NCBI GenBank assembly: GCA_026874595.1
Contig: CM049322.1
Coordinates: forward strand, 23,283,400-23,347,399
Direction of reading: 5' to 3'
Source: Sipunculus nudus
Lineage: Eukaryota > Annelida > Sipuncula > Golfingiida > Sipunculidae
Length of the DNA stretch: 64,000 nucleotides
Positions 40,337-52,380 of this stretch are shown piece after piece. Both the position numbers and the translations under genes were made by a program. Position 1 is the stretch's first letter. The number at the start of each line of letters is the position of its first letter. The notes below the pieces were generated by a model. It ran no database searches. It was given only the letters and a program-made list of their open reading frames with translations, and had not been told where the DNA came from.

Positions 40337-40536
40337 TGATGCGTATAAGGTCAATAAGACGGAGAAAGACGGACTGGCGTTACTTCGTTTAATGCCGCCA
40401 AGACAAAGATGGCGGTCATCAAAACCAACCTATGAGCACAAAGCTTACATTAACTGCGGTGCTAACGTAATGACAAAATATAGCAGCCGCTCAAACATGC
40501 ACATGACAACGATGTAAACATAGCAAATACACCACA
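40337..40536 (-). repeat. Gypsy 2 5' LTR
   Basis: It is the partner of 35839-36038. The motif CAAAGATGGCGGTCATC is shared by both. Confidence 0.9.
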
Positions 40537-40541
40537 GTGGC

Positions 40542-40826
40542 GACACCAATACCTTAATTTAATATACGAGTCATTTGACCAACATTTGCATAAAATATTG
40601 TGATGAGAGCTCCTGCCGTTTCTGATATTGTAATATTGGTATCCTTGTGGGCCATATAACTAAATTCTGCTTCCTGGAACTCGGCCAAAATTCACCGAAC
40701 TGGAACTATTCGTACAAACTTGAGATTCACGTGGCCGATTTATGTTAATGTATATGCCCTAAATACCGGGGCAGAACAAGTAACATTCTTCAGTTAGATC
40801 AAAGAAAATATTGTAACTATTTACAG
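40542..40826. repeat. Right part of the repeat split by gypsy 2
   Basis: The text ACATTTGCATAAAAT and AGCTCCTGCCGTTTCTGA parallels GATTTTTGCATAAAAT and AGCTCCCGCTATTCCTGA left of the element (35720-35780), as tandem units of one non-coding repeat. Confidence 0.55.
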
Positions 40827-41984
40827 GGTGCTGAAACCCAAATTATTTGGGGAGGAGATTTTAATATTTTGCTTTTCAGAGATCCACGCTTATGGAGGAA
40901 ATTACAGGCTAAAATGTCAAAAACGACAAGCAAATTCGTGGATTTTATGTCCCTCGCTTCCGCCTTCCCTGAAGGTGTCTCCACATGTCATAGTGTCTGT
41001 GTTTTCGTTTTCATTGTCACCTGAAGATGTCTCCACATGTCAAAATTTTTGTCGTGAATTGGGAACAAAAGGGAATTTTGTTTGTTTTGGAGCTGGTAAT
41101 GATAACATTTTCAGATAGACACTCCAAAACCAATCCCAGCCAAGGTATGCATGAGAGCAATCACTGAACCACATTTAAATGAAATCGGATATTTAGGAAA
41201 GTTATTGCACTGAAACGAAAACCTGACGGACGGACAGACGGACAGACAAACCCAAATCAATGTCCCTTGTCAGAAGTTCTAAAAGTATTTAAAAAAATGA
41301 AAAACAACAAAATTAATCGGAACAACGGAAATTATGGCTTAACAAAAGAATTCTTTCTTAGAAAATATGGAAGATGATTTATTTCTTTTATAAACAAATG
41401 TTTTCAGGAAGGGTCCCTTACGTCAAGTCAACGCCAAGCTGTCCTAACACTCGTAGAAAAGCCAGGTAAAGAGAACAGGCTACACTCTTCTTGGAGATCA
41501 ATTTGTTTGATACATGTGGATAAATTTCCAAGTTAAGTGCTTGCTGAGCGACTTAAAATGTGTTTGCCAAAGAAAATTGAAAAAGACCAGACTGCAGTTC
41601 TTAAAGGAAGAAAAATTTCAGATACAAACCGGCTAAAAAAGATCAAATGGAATACTGTTACTTAATAATGAACACACTATTTTATTGGCAGTTGATTTCG
41701 CTGCAGCATTTGATTCTGTCGATTATGTTTTTCCATTTGCTGCGTTGAAAATGTTTGGTTTTGGTGAATCATTTCGAAAGTGGATTTGTATAGTGTATAC
41801 AGATGTAGAGAGTTTTGTCATAAACAACGGTCACACTTCAGGTTATTTTCAATTTGAAACGGGCACAGGACAAGGAGATCTATTAATACCCTACCTTTTT
41901 TTAGTGGTGATAGAAATTTTAGCAATAATGGTTCGTCAATGTAGCAGTGTCCAAGGCGTTTTTAATCAGTGGTTTAGACTTAAA
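40827..41984 (+). pseudogene. LINE fragment: endonuclease and RT N-terminal half
   Basis: A reading at 40830-40990 holds QIIWGGDFNILLFRDPRLW, the GGDFN motif of an AP-type LINE endonuclease. From about 41290 broken frames give SLTSSQRQAVLTLVEKPGKE and LAERLKMCLPKKIEKDQTA. A clear RT stretch (41685-41980) then has LLAVDFAAAFDSVDYVF and GTGQGDLLIPYLFLVVIEIL; the conserved RQGDPLSP is changed. A non-coding repeat (about 41000-41280) interrupts it. It stops at about 41984, where a Helentron relic in the opposite orientation begins. Confidence 0.75.
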
Positions 41985-42690
41985 ACAATGCATGTACGCA
42001 TGATCACAACTTTTGGACTGTCAAGTGCAATGCAGACAGCATCCAATGGCGTGGGAGGGAGATCAGTTCTTGTAAATTTAATACTGTCTTTTACATAAAT
42101 TGCAGCACCTCCTCTTGAACGATTGGCAGTCACTGGTTTGTGAAATCCTTAGAACATAAACTATTAAAGTATTGTATTATCAGTGTAAAAAGTTTCCTGG
42201 AGACCTATTAAATGTGCATTCATGAAATCAACATTTGTTTCCAAAGATTCAAAACGTGCAGGAAGAGACTGAATGCTGTGTATGAGTAATCTGCAATTAT
42301 CTGTTGCTATTTGTGACAGTTGAGGTATATAATCAGGAATTGTCATACTGGCAAATCAGTCAAACTCTGAGCTGTTTTTTTACTGGCATGTACGTTGCTG
42401 AAATTATCATCTAGTAAATGTAAACCATCTAGAGATGTAACACGGCTAAATGCAACATAACCCATCCCTGGTGCGAAGATATGTTGCAGTCCTATAACTG
42501 CAAGAGAAACTGTTATTCCCTGCACTTTATGCATGGTGCATGCAAAAGCTAATTTCAATGGAAACTGGACTCAGCTTATCCTGATCCCCATGTTTAAAGT
42601 GTACTGTGTAAAGTTCACCACTGATGGCATCAGTGTGTATGTTACTAGGTGTTTTTTTTCTTTGCTCCGTGCTGGACTCTAACTGTACTG
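41985..42690 (-). mobile_element. Helentron relic: PIF1 C-terminus followed by AP-like endonuclease
   Basis: On the - strand, 42558-42343 gives AFACTMHKVQGITVSLAVIG and MGYVAFSRVTSLDGLHLLDD, the last motifs of the PIF1 helicase of Helitrons. It is followed at once (42346-42164) by LLIHSIQSLPARFESLE and LIGLQETF, the first motif of an AP endonuclease. Then, in a shifted frame near 42110-41990, comes GGAAIYVKDSIKFTRTD. PIF1 plus endonuclease in this order is the hallmark of Helentrons. The Rep part and the termini were not found. Confidence 0.75.
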
Positions 42691-42799
42691 TTATCAAATA
42701 GAATATATATATTTTTGCTGGTTATATGCATTTGTAGAAGAGGTGATTGAATGGATACCTTGTACACCATTTAATATCGCTCTTTTCCATCTTCAACAT

Positions 42800-43020
42800 C
42801 TTAATTGATCGTAATCATTATTCTTGCTCCAACAGCCAATGTAACTGTAGACTACACTCCAACTTCGACATGCACAATAGGGGATGCTGTTGAACTGGAA
42901 GACTTTGTTGATATATCTGCAGCAATTATGGTAATTATTGGGGTGTTCAGCTTGGTGAGCTTCAGGCTTATATACTCAAAAACCAAGCGCTTTATAGGGA
43001 AAATATGTGAAATATGGTTG
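42800..43020 (+). other. Unassigned open stretch (VELEDFVDISAAIMVIIG)
   Basis: An acceptor-like CTCCAACAG precedes NVTVDYTPTSTCTIGDAVEL. The composition is coding-like, and an OB-fold (RPA-like) piece linked to the neighbouring Helentron is possible but unproven. Confidence 0.25.
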
Positions 43021-44289
43021 TAGTTGTAGTTTTTAGTCCATGCCTTCTACTAAATTAGAAAAAAAGTTCAATGAAAATCCTTGGTGCTATCGTGCTAATG
43101 AACAAACGATGCCCAAAGTCTACTGTGACTTGACTTTGAGAGTATAAGTCAAGGTCACAGCACCAGGAATTTTTTCCTTAATAATATATAATATGATTTA
43201 ATATTGATAGATGACAGTATGTAGGAGACAAACCGTATTAAATATATATTCGCCCAAAATATACTGTGCACTTAATGGACTATTTCTCACATACAAGAGT
43301 CACAATCAAATATTTCTTAAAGTATCTTTATTTCAGCCATGTGACAGTAATTTGGGCATAAAATAACCATGGAAATGTATGAACACCTGCCAATTATAGG
43401 ATAGGGAAGAACGTGGAGATTAGCTGAAGTACAATAATACACATTAAATTTATTAACTGAAATAAAATGCCGTAAAAAATTCAATTTTTCAAACGAGCAT
43501 CAAATAAATATAATAAGTGTATATTTTACTAGATAATACATGAATATTGTGCCTAAGATTTATATGAAAGGAAACAATGACCAACAAAAAAATGTGTTAA
43601 TGCTATCAATAGGCCTGGATGGAGGGAAGGCAGAGAGAGAGCGAGCGAGAGAGAGAGAGCGAAGGGGAACATTCAACAGTGCTTATAGGAAAAAAGTTTA
43701 TTCATAATCATTACATATTCAATGTTAAACAAAGATGGACAGACAGAGCTGATCACTTTATGTCCCATTCTGCTGAGGCAAGAATATATGTTTCAATTAG
43801 ATCCTAATTTTTTTATAAGACTATTTTTTCTCATTTAATAAAATCTTACACAGTTGCTAAAAAACAAATGGGCAAGTCCACAGGTGCAAGAGCTCAATGG
43901 CAAAAGCGCAGGGGTTGGGGGACAACAGTGATTACAGAAGGAAAAGTTTTTTCATAATTATTAAATAACAAGTGACCCATGGGTCATGACGCTCAGCTGA
44001 CTGGGAAGAGATTCGCAAAAGGAAATTTTATCATCAGAATGGTAGTATATACCCATTCAACTGAAGCATCAAACAGATTAACCAACAGGCCAAGATTTAG
44101 TCTGTATTTATATATCTCAAAAATAGAAAAAAATGTGTAAACTTTTAAAACTAGAATACTGGTAACCGACAAGTGACTACATGTATCTGCCAAAATCGGA
44201 TAGTGAGGCATGGATTGAGTGGCAAGGGGAAATAGAGTGAGGTATGTTGCATATTAGCATGGATGTCTGCAGCCTAAATGTGTATGTAG

Positions 44290-45070
44290 GTTGTGCCACC
44301 TACCACAAATCCAGAAAGCTGTCCAAGTTGTATACACCTGCAAAATTTTAGGCAGAAAAGTCAAACCACTACATTTATATGAGCGATTTTTGCCCATGGC
44401 AGACAAACAGACAAACACTGTGCAAAAATCTTTGCAGGTAACCCCTCCAGTTTTGTGTATGATAAAGACCTATGTGAGATCTAAACACATGCACAATTTT
44501 GGCCCAATCGGTCAAATGGTTCCTGAGATATGAGCTTGGATGTGTCCAGCGTTAACTAGAATGTAGGTGGCGCCACCTGTCATAAAATCAAGAAAGCTGT
44601 CCACGATGTATAAACCTGCAAAATTTTAGGCAGTTATGTCTAACTACTACAGAGAAATGAGTAATTTTAGGCCACGGCAGACTAACAGACAGACACTGTG
44701 GAAACATTGTTACAGGTGACACCACCATTTTTTGTGTATGTTACAGAGCTATCAAAGGGCTACATTTGTATAAATTTTATTTCCTGATCGGTCAAACGGT
44801 TCCCGAGATATAAGCTTGGATGTCATCAGCGTGAACTTGAATGTAGGTGGCGCCACCTGTCATAAAATCAAGAAAGCTATCCTGGATGTATTCACATGAC
44901 GAATTTCAGGTGAATTAGTCAATCACTGCAGAGATATGAGTGATTTTAACCCAAGGCAGATGAACAGATGGACACTGTGCAAACATGGTAACAGGTGGCG
45001 CCACCATTTTTTGTGTATGTTATAAAGCAATCCAAGGGCTACATTTGTATCAATTTTATTTCCTGATCGG
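44290..45070. repeat. Tandem array, ~275-base unit
   Basis: Units begin around AGGTGGCGCCACCTGTCATA (44572 and 44847), with a third, more diverged copy near 44290. Common parts include TGCAAAATTTTAGGCAG and GGTCAAACGGTTCCCGAGAT. Confidence 0.75.
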
Positions 45071-45331
45071 TCAAACGGTTCCCGAGATATGAGGGTTTAT
45101 GAGTGGAAACAGACCCACAAATGGACACTGGATAGAGAGGAAAGGTCAGAGGTCAATGCAAATTGGTTAGGCACCAGTTCACATCTGACCCGATAATAGG
45201 TGTAAGTTTGGGAAAAATCGGTCCATTAGTCTCCGAGGAGCTCTCTGGAAACGAACGCCCCTGCGGCGGAGGAACTTGGTCAAAAACATAGTATCCGCAA
45301 AACTTCGTTTTGGTGGATACAAAAATACAGG

Positions 45332-47943
45332 TGGCTCCACCAGTCTGAAGAAACTAATAAAAACACTTAATGGTCAATATCCATGCAAAAAATCATGGTG
45401 ATCTCTGCATTAGTTGTTCAGATACTTCAGTTTTTGTATTAAATTGTCCATTATTCTGAGGGATACTTCGGAGTCCTATAGCTTGAAGGATATGGGTAAC
45501 AGAGACCTAATTTCAAGTTTCCACAGGCACCTTTCATGGGCCTCCTTGCATGACAAGAATGAAGATTCTATGTCCAGTTGTTGCGATTTGTACCCTGTTG
45601 ACAGATAACCACATTTTTAAAGGTCTCAAAAAAAAGAAAAAAATTCGTAAAAATTTGAAAAATAAATAGAGGTGGCACACCCAGTCTGCAGAAACTGATG
45701 GAACAGCTCATGATCAATATGTATGCCGAAAATCATGACCATCAGTGTTGTAGTTATTGAAATACTGCAGTTTTTGTATCAAATTTTCCATTATTCTGGG
45801 GGGGGGGGGTATTTTGGACCCATACAGCTTAAAGAATATGGGTAACAGAGACCTAATTTCAAGTTTCCATGGAGACTTTTCATGGGTCTCCCTGTGTGTC
45901 AAGAATGAAGATTCTTGGTCCAGTTTTTATGATTTGTGCCCTGTTAACAGATGTTCATATCTTTAAAGGTCTCAAAAATACAGAAAAATTTCGTAAAAAA
46001 AAAACGAACAAATACAGGTGGTGCCACCAGTCTGCAGAAACTTATGAAACACTCCATGATCAATATCCATGCAAACAATTATGGTTATCTCTGCATTAGT
46101 TGTTCAGTTACTTTAGCTTTTGTATCAAATTATCCATTATTCTGAGCTGTAATTTGGAGTGCCATAGCTCAAAGGATATGGGTAACAGAGACCAAATTTC
46201 AGGTTTCCATGGAGACTTATCATGGGTCTCCCTGTGTGTCAAGAACAAGGATTCTAGGTCCAGTCGTTATGATTTGTACCCTGTTGACAGATAACTACAT
46301 CCTTAAAGGTCTCAAAAATGGAGAAAACAATTCGTGAACATTGAAAAATACAGGTGGCGCCACCAGTCTGCACAAACTGATGAAACATCTCATGATCAAT
46401 ATGTATGTCGAAAATCATGACCATCAGTGATGTATTTAATGAGATATTGAAGTTTTGTATGAAATTTTTGACTATTCTGGGGGGTAATTTTGGGCCCCAT
46501 AGCTCGAAGGATATGGGTAACAGAGACCTAATTTCTGGTTTCCATGGAGACTTTTCATAGGTCTCTCAGTGTGTCGAAAATGAAGATTCTAGGTCCAGTC
46601 ATTACGATTTGTGCCACGCTAACAGATGACAGCATCCTCAAAGGTCTCAAAAATAGAGGAAAAAATCTTAAAAAATCAAACAGTACAGGTGGCGCCACCA
46701 GTCTGCAGGAACTGATCGAACATCTCATGATCAATATGTATGCCAAAAATGAAGACCATCAGTGATGTAGTTATTGAAATATTGAAGTTTTTGTATGAAA
46801 TTTTTTACTATTCTGGGGGGTACTTTGGGGCCCCATAGCTCGAAGGATATGGGTAACAGAGACCTAATTTCTGGTTTCCATGGAGACTTATCATGGGTCT
46901 CCCTGTGTGTCAAGAACGAAGATTCTAGGTCCAGTCGTTACGATTTGTACCCTGTTGACAGATAACTACATCCTTAAAAACAATTCGTGAACATTGAAAA
47001 ATACAGGTGGCGCCACCAGTCTGCACAAACTGATGAAACATCTCATGATCAATATGTATGTCGAAAATCAAGACCATCAGTGATGTAGTTAATGAGATAT
47101 TGAAGTTTTTGTATGAAATTTTTGACTATTCTGGGGGGTAATTTTGGGCCCCATAGCTCGAAGGATATGGGTAACAGAGACCTAATTTCTGGTTTCCATG
47201 GAGACTTTTCATAGGTCTCTCAGTGTGTCGAAAATGAAGATTCTAGGTCCAGTCGTTACGATCTGTGCCACGCTAACAGATGACAGCATCCTCAAAGGTC
47301 TCAAAAATAGAGGAAAAAATCGTAAAAAATCAAACAGTACAGGTGGCGCCACCAGTCTGCAGGAACTGATCGAACATCTCATGATCAATATGTATGCCAA
47401 AAATGAAGACCATCAGTGATGTAGTTATTGAGATATTGAAATTTTTGTATGAAATTTTTTACTATTCTGGGGGGTACTTTGGGGCCCCATAGCTCAAAGG
47501 ATATGGGTAACAGAGACCTAATTTCTGGTTTCCAAGGAGATTTTTCATGGACCTCTCAGTGTGTCAAGAATTAAGATTCTAAGTCCAGTCTTTATGATTT
47601 GTGCCTTGTTAACAGATGTTCACATTTTTAAAGGTCTCAAAAATAGAGAAAAAAATTCGTAAAAAATCGAAAAATACAGGTGGCGCCACCAGTCTGCAGG
47701 AAGTGATGTAACATCTCATGATCAATATGTATGCCAAAAATCATGACCATCAGTCAAGTAGTTAATGAGATATGGAAGTTTTTGTATGAAATTTTTGACT
47801 TTTCTGGGGGGGTACTTTGGGGCCACATAGCTCGAAGGATATGGGTAACAGAGACCTAATTTCTGGTTTCCAAGGAGATTTTTTATGGACCTCTCAGAAT
47901 CCCAAGTTACAAGGTTCTAGGTCCAGCGGTTACGATTTGTGCC
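45332..47943. repeat. Tandem array, ~336-base unit, about eight copies
   Basis: Units start at about 45332, 45670, 46017, 46352, 46688, 47006, 47341 and 47679, each with AGGTGGCGCCACCAGTCTGC or a near variant. Shared blocks are CATCTCATGATCAATATGTA, AAGGATATGGGTAACAGAGA and GATTCTAGGTCCAGTCGTTA. Copies 4-5 and 6-7 are nearly identical as pairs, which shows a later duplication of a two-unit block. One unit (46688-47005) is shorter by about 18 bases. Confidence 0.9.
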
Positions 47944-47947
47944 TGGT

Positions 47948-48012
47948 TAACGGACGGACAGACGGACAGACGGACAGACGGACGGACGGACAGACGGACA
48001 GACGGACGACGG
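47948..48012. repeat. GACGGACAGACG short tandem tract
   Basis: About 15 units alternate GGAC and GAC(A/G)GAC, located at the head of the 43975-48063 element. Confidence 0.85.
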
Positions 48013-48063
48013 ACAAAGAGTGATCGCTATAGCTCAGATGACTTTCAGTCAGCTGAGCTAAAA

Positions 48064-49912
48064 ACAGACAGAGAGATGGGCAAACAAAGCCAATCACTTT
48101 ATTTCATATTCTGCTGAGGCAGGAAATTTAAGAACAAATGTTTGCATAAGAACCTCATGCTTTTCATTATATCAAATTTTTTTAAAAGATAATAAATTTT
48201 ATACATTTGCAATATAACATATGTATCTGAATATATAAGTTGATTCACAATTCTAAATTGCATCAACATTTGTCCCTAATTATGTCAGATAACAACACAT
48301 ATTGTATACACATGTATTTATATATATAAATTTCAAAACAATAAATATCTGAAAATTTAACTTGATTCTGAAAAATGTTACATTACCACAACTTGGCATT
48401 ATGGATTACTCCTTGATTTAGAAGTTTTGAATAATGGAGTTGAAACAGCTTCACAAATAAGGATATACATTTCGAACAACAATGATTTTTGCATTACACT
48501 TGGAGGAGGGGAGGGGGGTGATATGAGAATAACTGAACCATTGTGACCCCATCTCCCCAAGTGACCCATCAGGTAAGCAGAGAGGACTGCATTGAATGAC
48601 CTCCAGTCACCAAAGTGGGCTACTTGACAATGCAAGTGAATACAATAAGAGCCTTTTAAAAAAAATCAATAACTTGCCTAATTTTTTAGCTTTATCTTCA
48701 AATTTAAGATTTTAACAGATTAGATCCTTATGTGCACATATTGTTCAAATTAAATCCACAGTACAAACGTGGCATTGCCAAAGTTGGGAATAATTTAAGG
48801 TACTCAACAAAAATGAATTTAACATTGAAATTATGAGATTCATCTTGTTTATTAGTCCTGTGTATTGGAGGGGGGAATGGGGGGGGGGGGGGGGGGGGCT
48901 GTCTCTGTGGTTACTGCTGGTTGCTGAAGAAAATGTATAAGATTCCACTTGTTAATAGTACCTGTCAACAAAATGGGGTGGAGAGAGAGAGAGGAAGAGG
49001 GCTGTCTATCGTAATTACTCAAGGCAGCCTGACCCAGCTCATCTAGACAAGGGGAGCTGTCTAGGAGTGAAGTGGTACATAACAGCCTGGGGAGATGAGG
49101 GCTAGCTGTAGCACACTGCGTACACCTGAACTGGACTGGCTTGATGTAAACAATACTTGACATAGTACATGAATGAAAACTTGAATAAAATCTACAGTTT
49201 TTGATCAACTGATCTTAACTTTCAGGTTATAAAAGATTAAAGGCGTATGTGTACAAGTTGCGAAAATAAAATTAACAGTGCTTATAGGAAAAAAATGTGC
49301 CATGTTCAAAGTTGGGCAAAATTTAAGGGACTGATATTACATTCCTGATTATTATTTTAAAAATTTGCAAAATTCAGATCTAATTTTGGGTATAAAATTG
49401 AATCTTGATTAAATCAAGTTATATCCCTGAAAAAAGTCTCTAATTTCAATAATTTTGATATTAAGTGAGTAAATATCTTTCCTGATTTTTAACAAAGTGT
49501 ATTATGTCCGGACCCATAACTTTAAGAAATTACATAATACTGCCCTGATATCTCGTATATACATAGGAAAATATATAGAGGAATATTTACATTAAATACT
49601 AACAAAACAGATTAGCGGTTTTGATAGTAGGCAGTCTTGAAATGTAACAATAGTTTTAAATGGAAAATTGAGGTTTTTCCTTATTATCTCGAAGTAACGA
49701 CGTCGTAGTGACCCAATTTTCGGTATGGTAAGAGATTTTTTGGTGACATCTAACTGTATGCCGAATTTCGGATTCGTAGGTACAACTGTTTTAAAATGTG
49801 CCATTTTAACGAACGGACGGATTGCACGAAGGATGGACAAACGAACGGACAGCCGACGGTCTAAGGACCATCGCTATAGCCCAGTTGACTTGTAGTCAGC
49901 ATAGCTAAAAAT
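48064..49912. repeat. AT-rich spacer ending in another CAGTTGACT-type repeat head
   Basis: A G-run of about 25 lies at 48879-48898. The segment 49811-49911 (ACGGACGGATTGCACGAAGG, then TATAGCCCAGTTGACTTGTA, TAGCTAAAAA) is the reverse-oriented head of the same dispersed family. No gene is supported. Confidence 0.45.
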
Positions 49913-49924
49913 CAAACGGAGCAC

Positions 49925-50693
49925 TTAGCCGAGAAATTAAATGGGTCAGTTTACAAAAGGAAGCTATAAATATCTTGGGGATGTTATATCCTAACAATGA
50001 AAAACATTCCCATGATCTTAATTTTGAACACAAATATGATAAATTAATTACTCTTCTTAATATATGGAAACAGAGACCTCTTACAATATTTGGCAAGAAC
50101 ACAAAATTGAAAACTTAAGGTATTTCATATATACATAGGTATATATAGGTATTTGATTCATGGTTTAAATATACTTGATCCACCGAAAGGATTTTATAAC
50201 GAAAATAAAAGTTGTACGACTGATATTATCTGGATTGTAAGGAAGCCTCAGAAATGTAGCACTGATATTTGAACGAGGAGACAGCGGAATTGTTTTGTCA
50301 GACTTGGACATAATTATAGAAAGTCAGAGGATAATGTGGATAATTAGGATGAAAAAAATAGCGAATGCAAAATGTACAGTAATACCATGGACCTCATATG
50401 CTTAAGGTATGCCAAACACCACGCAAATGGTATTTTATCAACAACTTTGGAAAAATAAATATATTCTTATAGGAGTTAAATCTGTCTACTTTAAAATATA
50501 TACATACTTTAAGAATAAATATATCTACCATATACTTCTAGAGGCTGCTTCTAAAAAGCCAATCTCACAAATAATAGACCCCAGTCGTGAAAAGTACAAT
50601 ATATGTTTTATTCTATTTATGGGCCTGCAGGAGACGATCCCTTATCCATATGAATGGATAGATTTAATTAAAAGCGATAAAAAAATTATTAGA

Positions 50694-50754
<61 letters not shown>
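49925..50754 (+). pseudogene. LINE ORF2 C-terminal region, left of gypsy 3
   Basis: Broken frames read HDLNFEHKYDKLITLLNIWK then QRPLTIFGK, then GIVLSDLDIIIESQRIMWII and CFILFMGLQETIPYPYEWID. These match the order seen downstream of RT in L1/Tx1-like LINE ORF2 proteins (WxxRxLTxFGK, then LDxxxxxxRxxWI). The fragment enters a (TA)n tract, where gypsy 3 sits. Confidence 0.6.
50699..50754. repeat. (TA)n microsatellite, left part split by gypsy 3
   Basis: About 27 TA units; the tract resumes at 59193-59242. Confidence 0.9.
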
Positions 50755-50759
<5 letters not shown>

Positions 50760-51531
50760 CGGCTCCAATAACACGTATTATATTATCAGGTATAACTGAA
50801 TTGCCTGGCAGGTATCATATCATCAGCTTGGCCTAACTGGTCAATGAATTGCCCCGCAGTTGCCTTGGTTGCCTTGTTTGCTTGGTTCCTCATTACTCAA
50901 CCGGTTTTCCGTTGTTCCTATTGTTTTCATTCGGACAATGACACGGACCGCGACGCGAACCCTGCCAAGCCTCAGTCTCGTGACATAGAGAACTTGTCAG
51001 TATTTGTTCTCTGCTTGGCAGGTAAGGACCGTTTTTACTAAACTCTTAAACTGCGATAAACTCTATCATTTAGCCAATTCATTACTTTCAGTATATCACG
51101 TACGTACTATCATGTAAACTGTATATTCCATATTCTATTTGCACACGTTACTGGTAAATTCATACTTGTTGTACGCATGGATATTTGTATTCATGGTAAT
51201 ATGCAACGATATCTTAAAATGTGGTTCCTAAATATATAGGCTCATTTGTATAATATGTAATGTGTTTTCTTGTGTAATGAATACCAAGAAATGTGCAAAT
51301 GTATATTCTGTATATTCATGCCATTTATTGTATTTTTGCACCATATAGAAATGTTTATATGAAATGTTTAATGGCAGTATTCGTTCTCTGCTTGGCAGGG
51401 ACTCCGGCTTGGAGGACTCCAGATTTGTATATATATACGGCTGAATAAACACTTTTATATATATACATCGCCTTGCCTCGCTTTTCACTCACGCCGGGTG
51501 ACTTTGGCTCTTGCCGGGAACACCCGTTACA
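50755..51531 (+). repeat. Gypsy 3 5' LTR
   Basis: It includes AATAAA at 51444-51449 within GGCTGAATAAACAC, and a 25-base direct repeat (GTTCTCTGCTTGGCAGG, at about 51004 and 51383). A 65-codon open frame (50844-51041) that begins like a signal peptide is present in both LTRs; there is no evidence that it is used. Confidence 0.9.
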
Positions 51532-51534
51532 TTT

Positions 51535-51552
51535 TGGTGCCCCGAGTGAGGA
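51535..51552 (+). other. Gypsy 3 primer-binding site
   Basis: TGGTGCCCCGAGTGAGGA begins three bases after the LTR. TGG at its start pairs with the CCA end of a tRNA. Confidence 0.75.
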
Positions 51553-52380
51553 CCATCTCTACTGTGGATCGATGTCCGTGTGTGCGTCTCGACGACTCGA
51601 TGTCCGTCTGTGCGTCTCGACGACGATATCACAGGAGATGATTATTTTCTGAACTTCCATTCCACCGGTGGATATTATTTAATTGGTGTCTGTGCACAAC
51701 ACCATAACACAGGGCCAGAGTGGACTTTTCGCGGGCTCGCTTGGACACAGATTATGCATGCATGCGTGTTCGTCGCTTCGCTTCGCTTCGCTTCGCTTCA
51801 GTGCCTTGCACTGTAAACTCTGCTTCGCCATTGTGTTCTTCGCTCGTGCATTCCTGGACTATTGTCACGCTTTTCGCCGTACACGGAGACTTCGTTTAAA
51901 GGGCCCAGACGAACGTCACTCTCTTTGGAGAAGATAAACGGTAATTGTTTGACATTTTCCTTGTACTGCATGAACTTTTCTTTTTGTATTTGCTATTGTC
52001 AGCATGGCTATGGACTTTGTGATTAATTGTGTATAATATTGTTGCATGTTTTGTAATTGAAGTGATCATTTTTTTTATATGTTAGCTGTAAATTATTTTT
52101 GCAGTTTATCATGGAGAATTTTATGCATGTAAAGGGTAATAGCTTTGGCCCGGTTTGAGGTTATCGTGATTGGTCACGTGATGTTCCATTGTCTAATGCC
52201 AATTGGTCTTGTGGTCTGTGTAATGTAAACAGTATCATTGCAACTGAATACTAACATTTGCCCTTAAACCTGCTGGTATTTGACCATTGACAGATGACTT
52301 AAGACAACATTCATCATTTCTTTATTGTCTTTAAAGATCACATTTTATCTCCTCTATTCATACATTCGCATTAAAGAGAG
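51553..52380 (+). other. Gypsy 3 leader, 0.8 kb
   Basis: A long untranslated leader precedes Gag. It contains a (TTCGC)n run at 51773-51799 and a repeated GATGTCCGT(G/C)TGTGCGTCTC pair (51561-51620). No domain was found. Confidence 0.6.

Larger units (their letters stand above)
35839..40536 (-). mobile_element. Gypsy 2: LTR retrotransposon with GTGGC target duplication
   Basis: LTRs of 200 bases each (35839-36038 and 40337-40536) are flanked by GTGGC (35834-35838 and 40537-40541). On the - strand the LTR runs TGTGGTG ... ACGCATCA. The primer-binding site is TGGCGACGAG beside the right LTR, and a purine tract GGTAGGGGGAGA lies beside the left one. Gag, protease, RT, RNase H and integrase are in gypsy order, but several frameshifts and an RT-to-RNase H deletion make it inactive. 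About four LTR differences suggest moderate age. Confidence 0.9.
43975..48063 (-). mobile_element. Non-autonomous repeat element with internal tandem arrays
   Basis: The left end is GACCCATGGGTCATGACGCT and the right end is TAGCTCAGATGACTTTCAG, TCAGCTGAGCTAAAA. Read in reverse these match the tail and head of the 4711-5395 and 8741-10738 family. A (GGACGGACAGAC)n tract (47950-48010) lies just inside the head. Inside are two tandem arrays (44290-45070 and 45332-47943). No protein is encoded; the open frames that repeat here are shadows of the units. Confidence 0.6.

Noticed and set aside
41984-42098. Degenerate YADD of the LINE RT on the + strand near 41995
   Set aside because: The opposite strand there reads as Helentron endonuclease, so the + strand similarity is accidental and the LINE ends before it.
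46544-47419. Duplicate 73-residue frames
   Set aside because: They lie at equal places in units of the 336-base array and reflect DNA duplication, with no domain.
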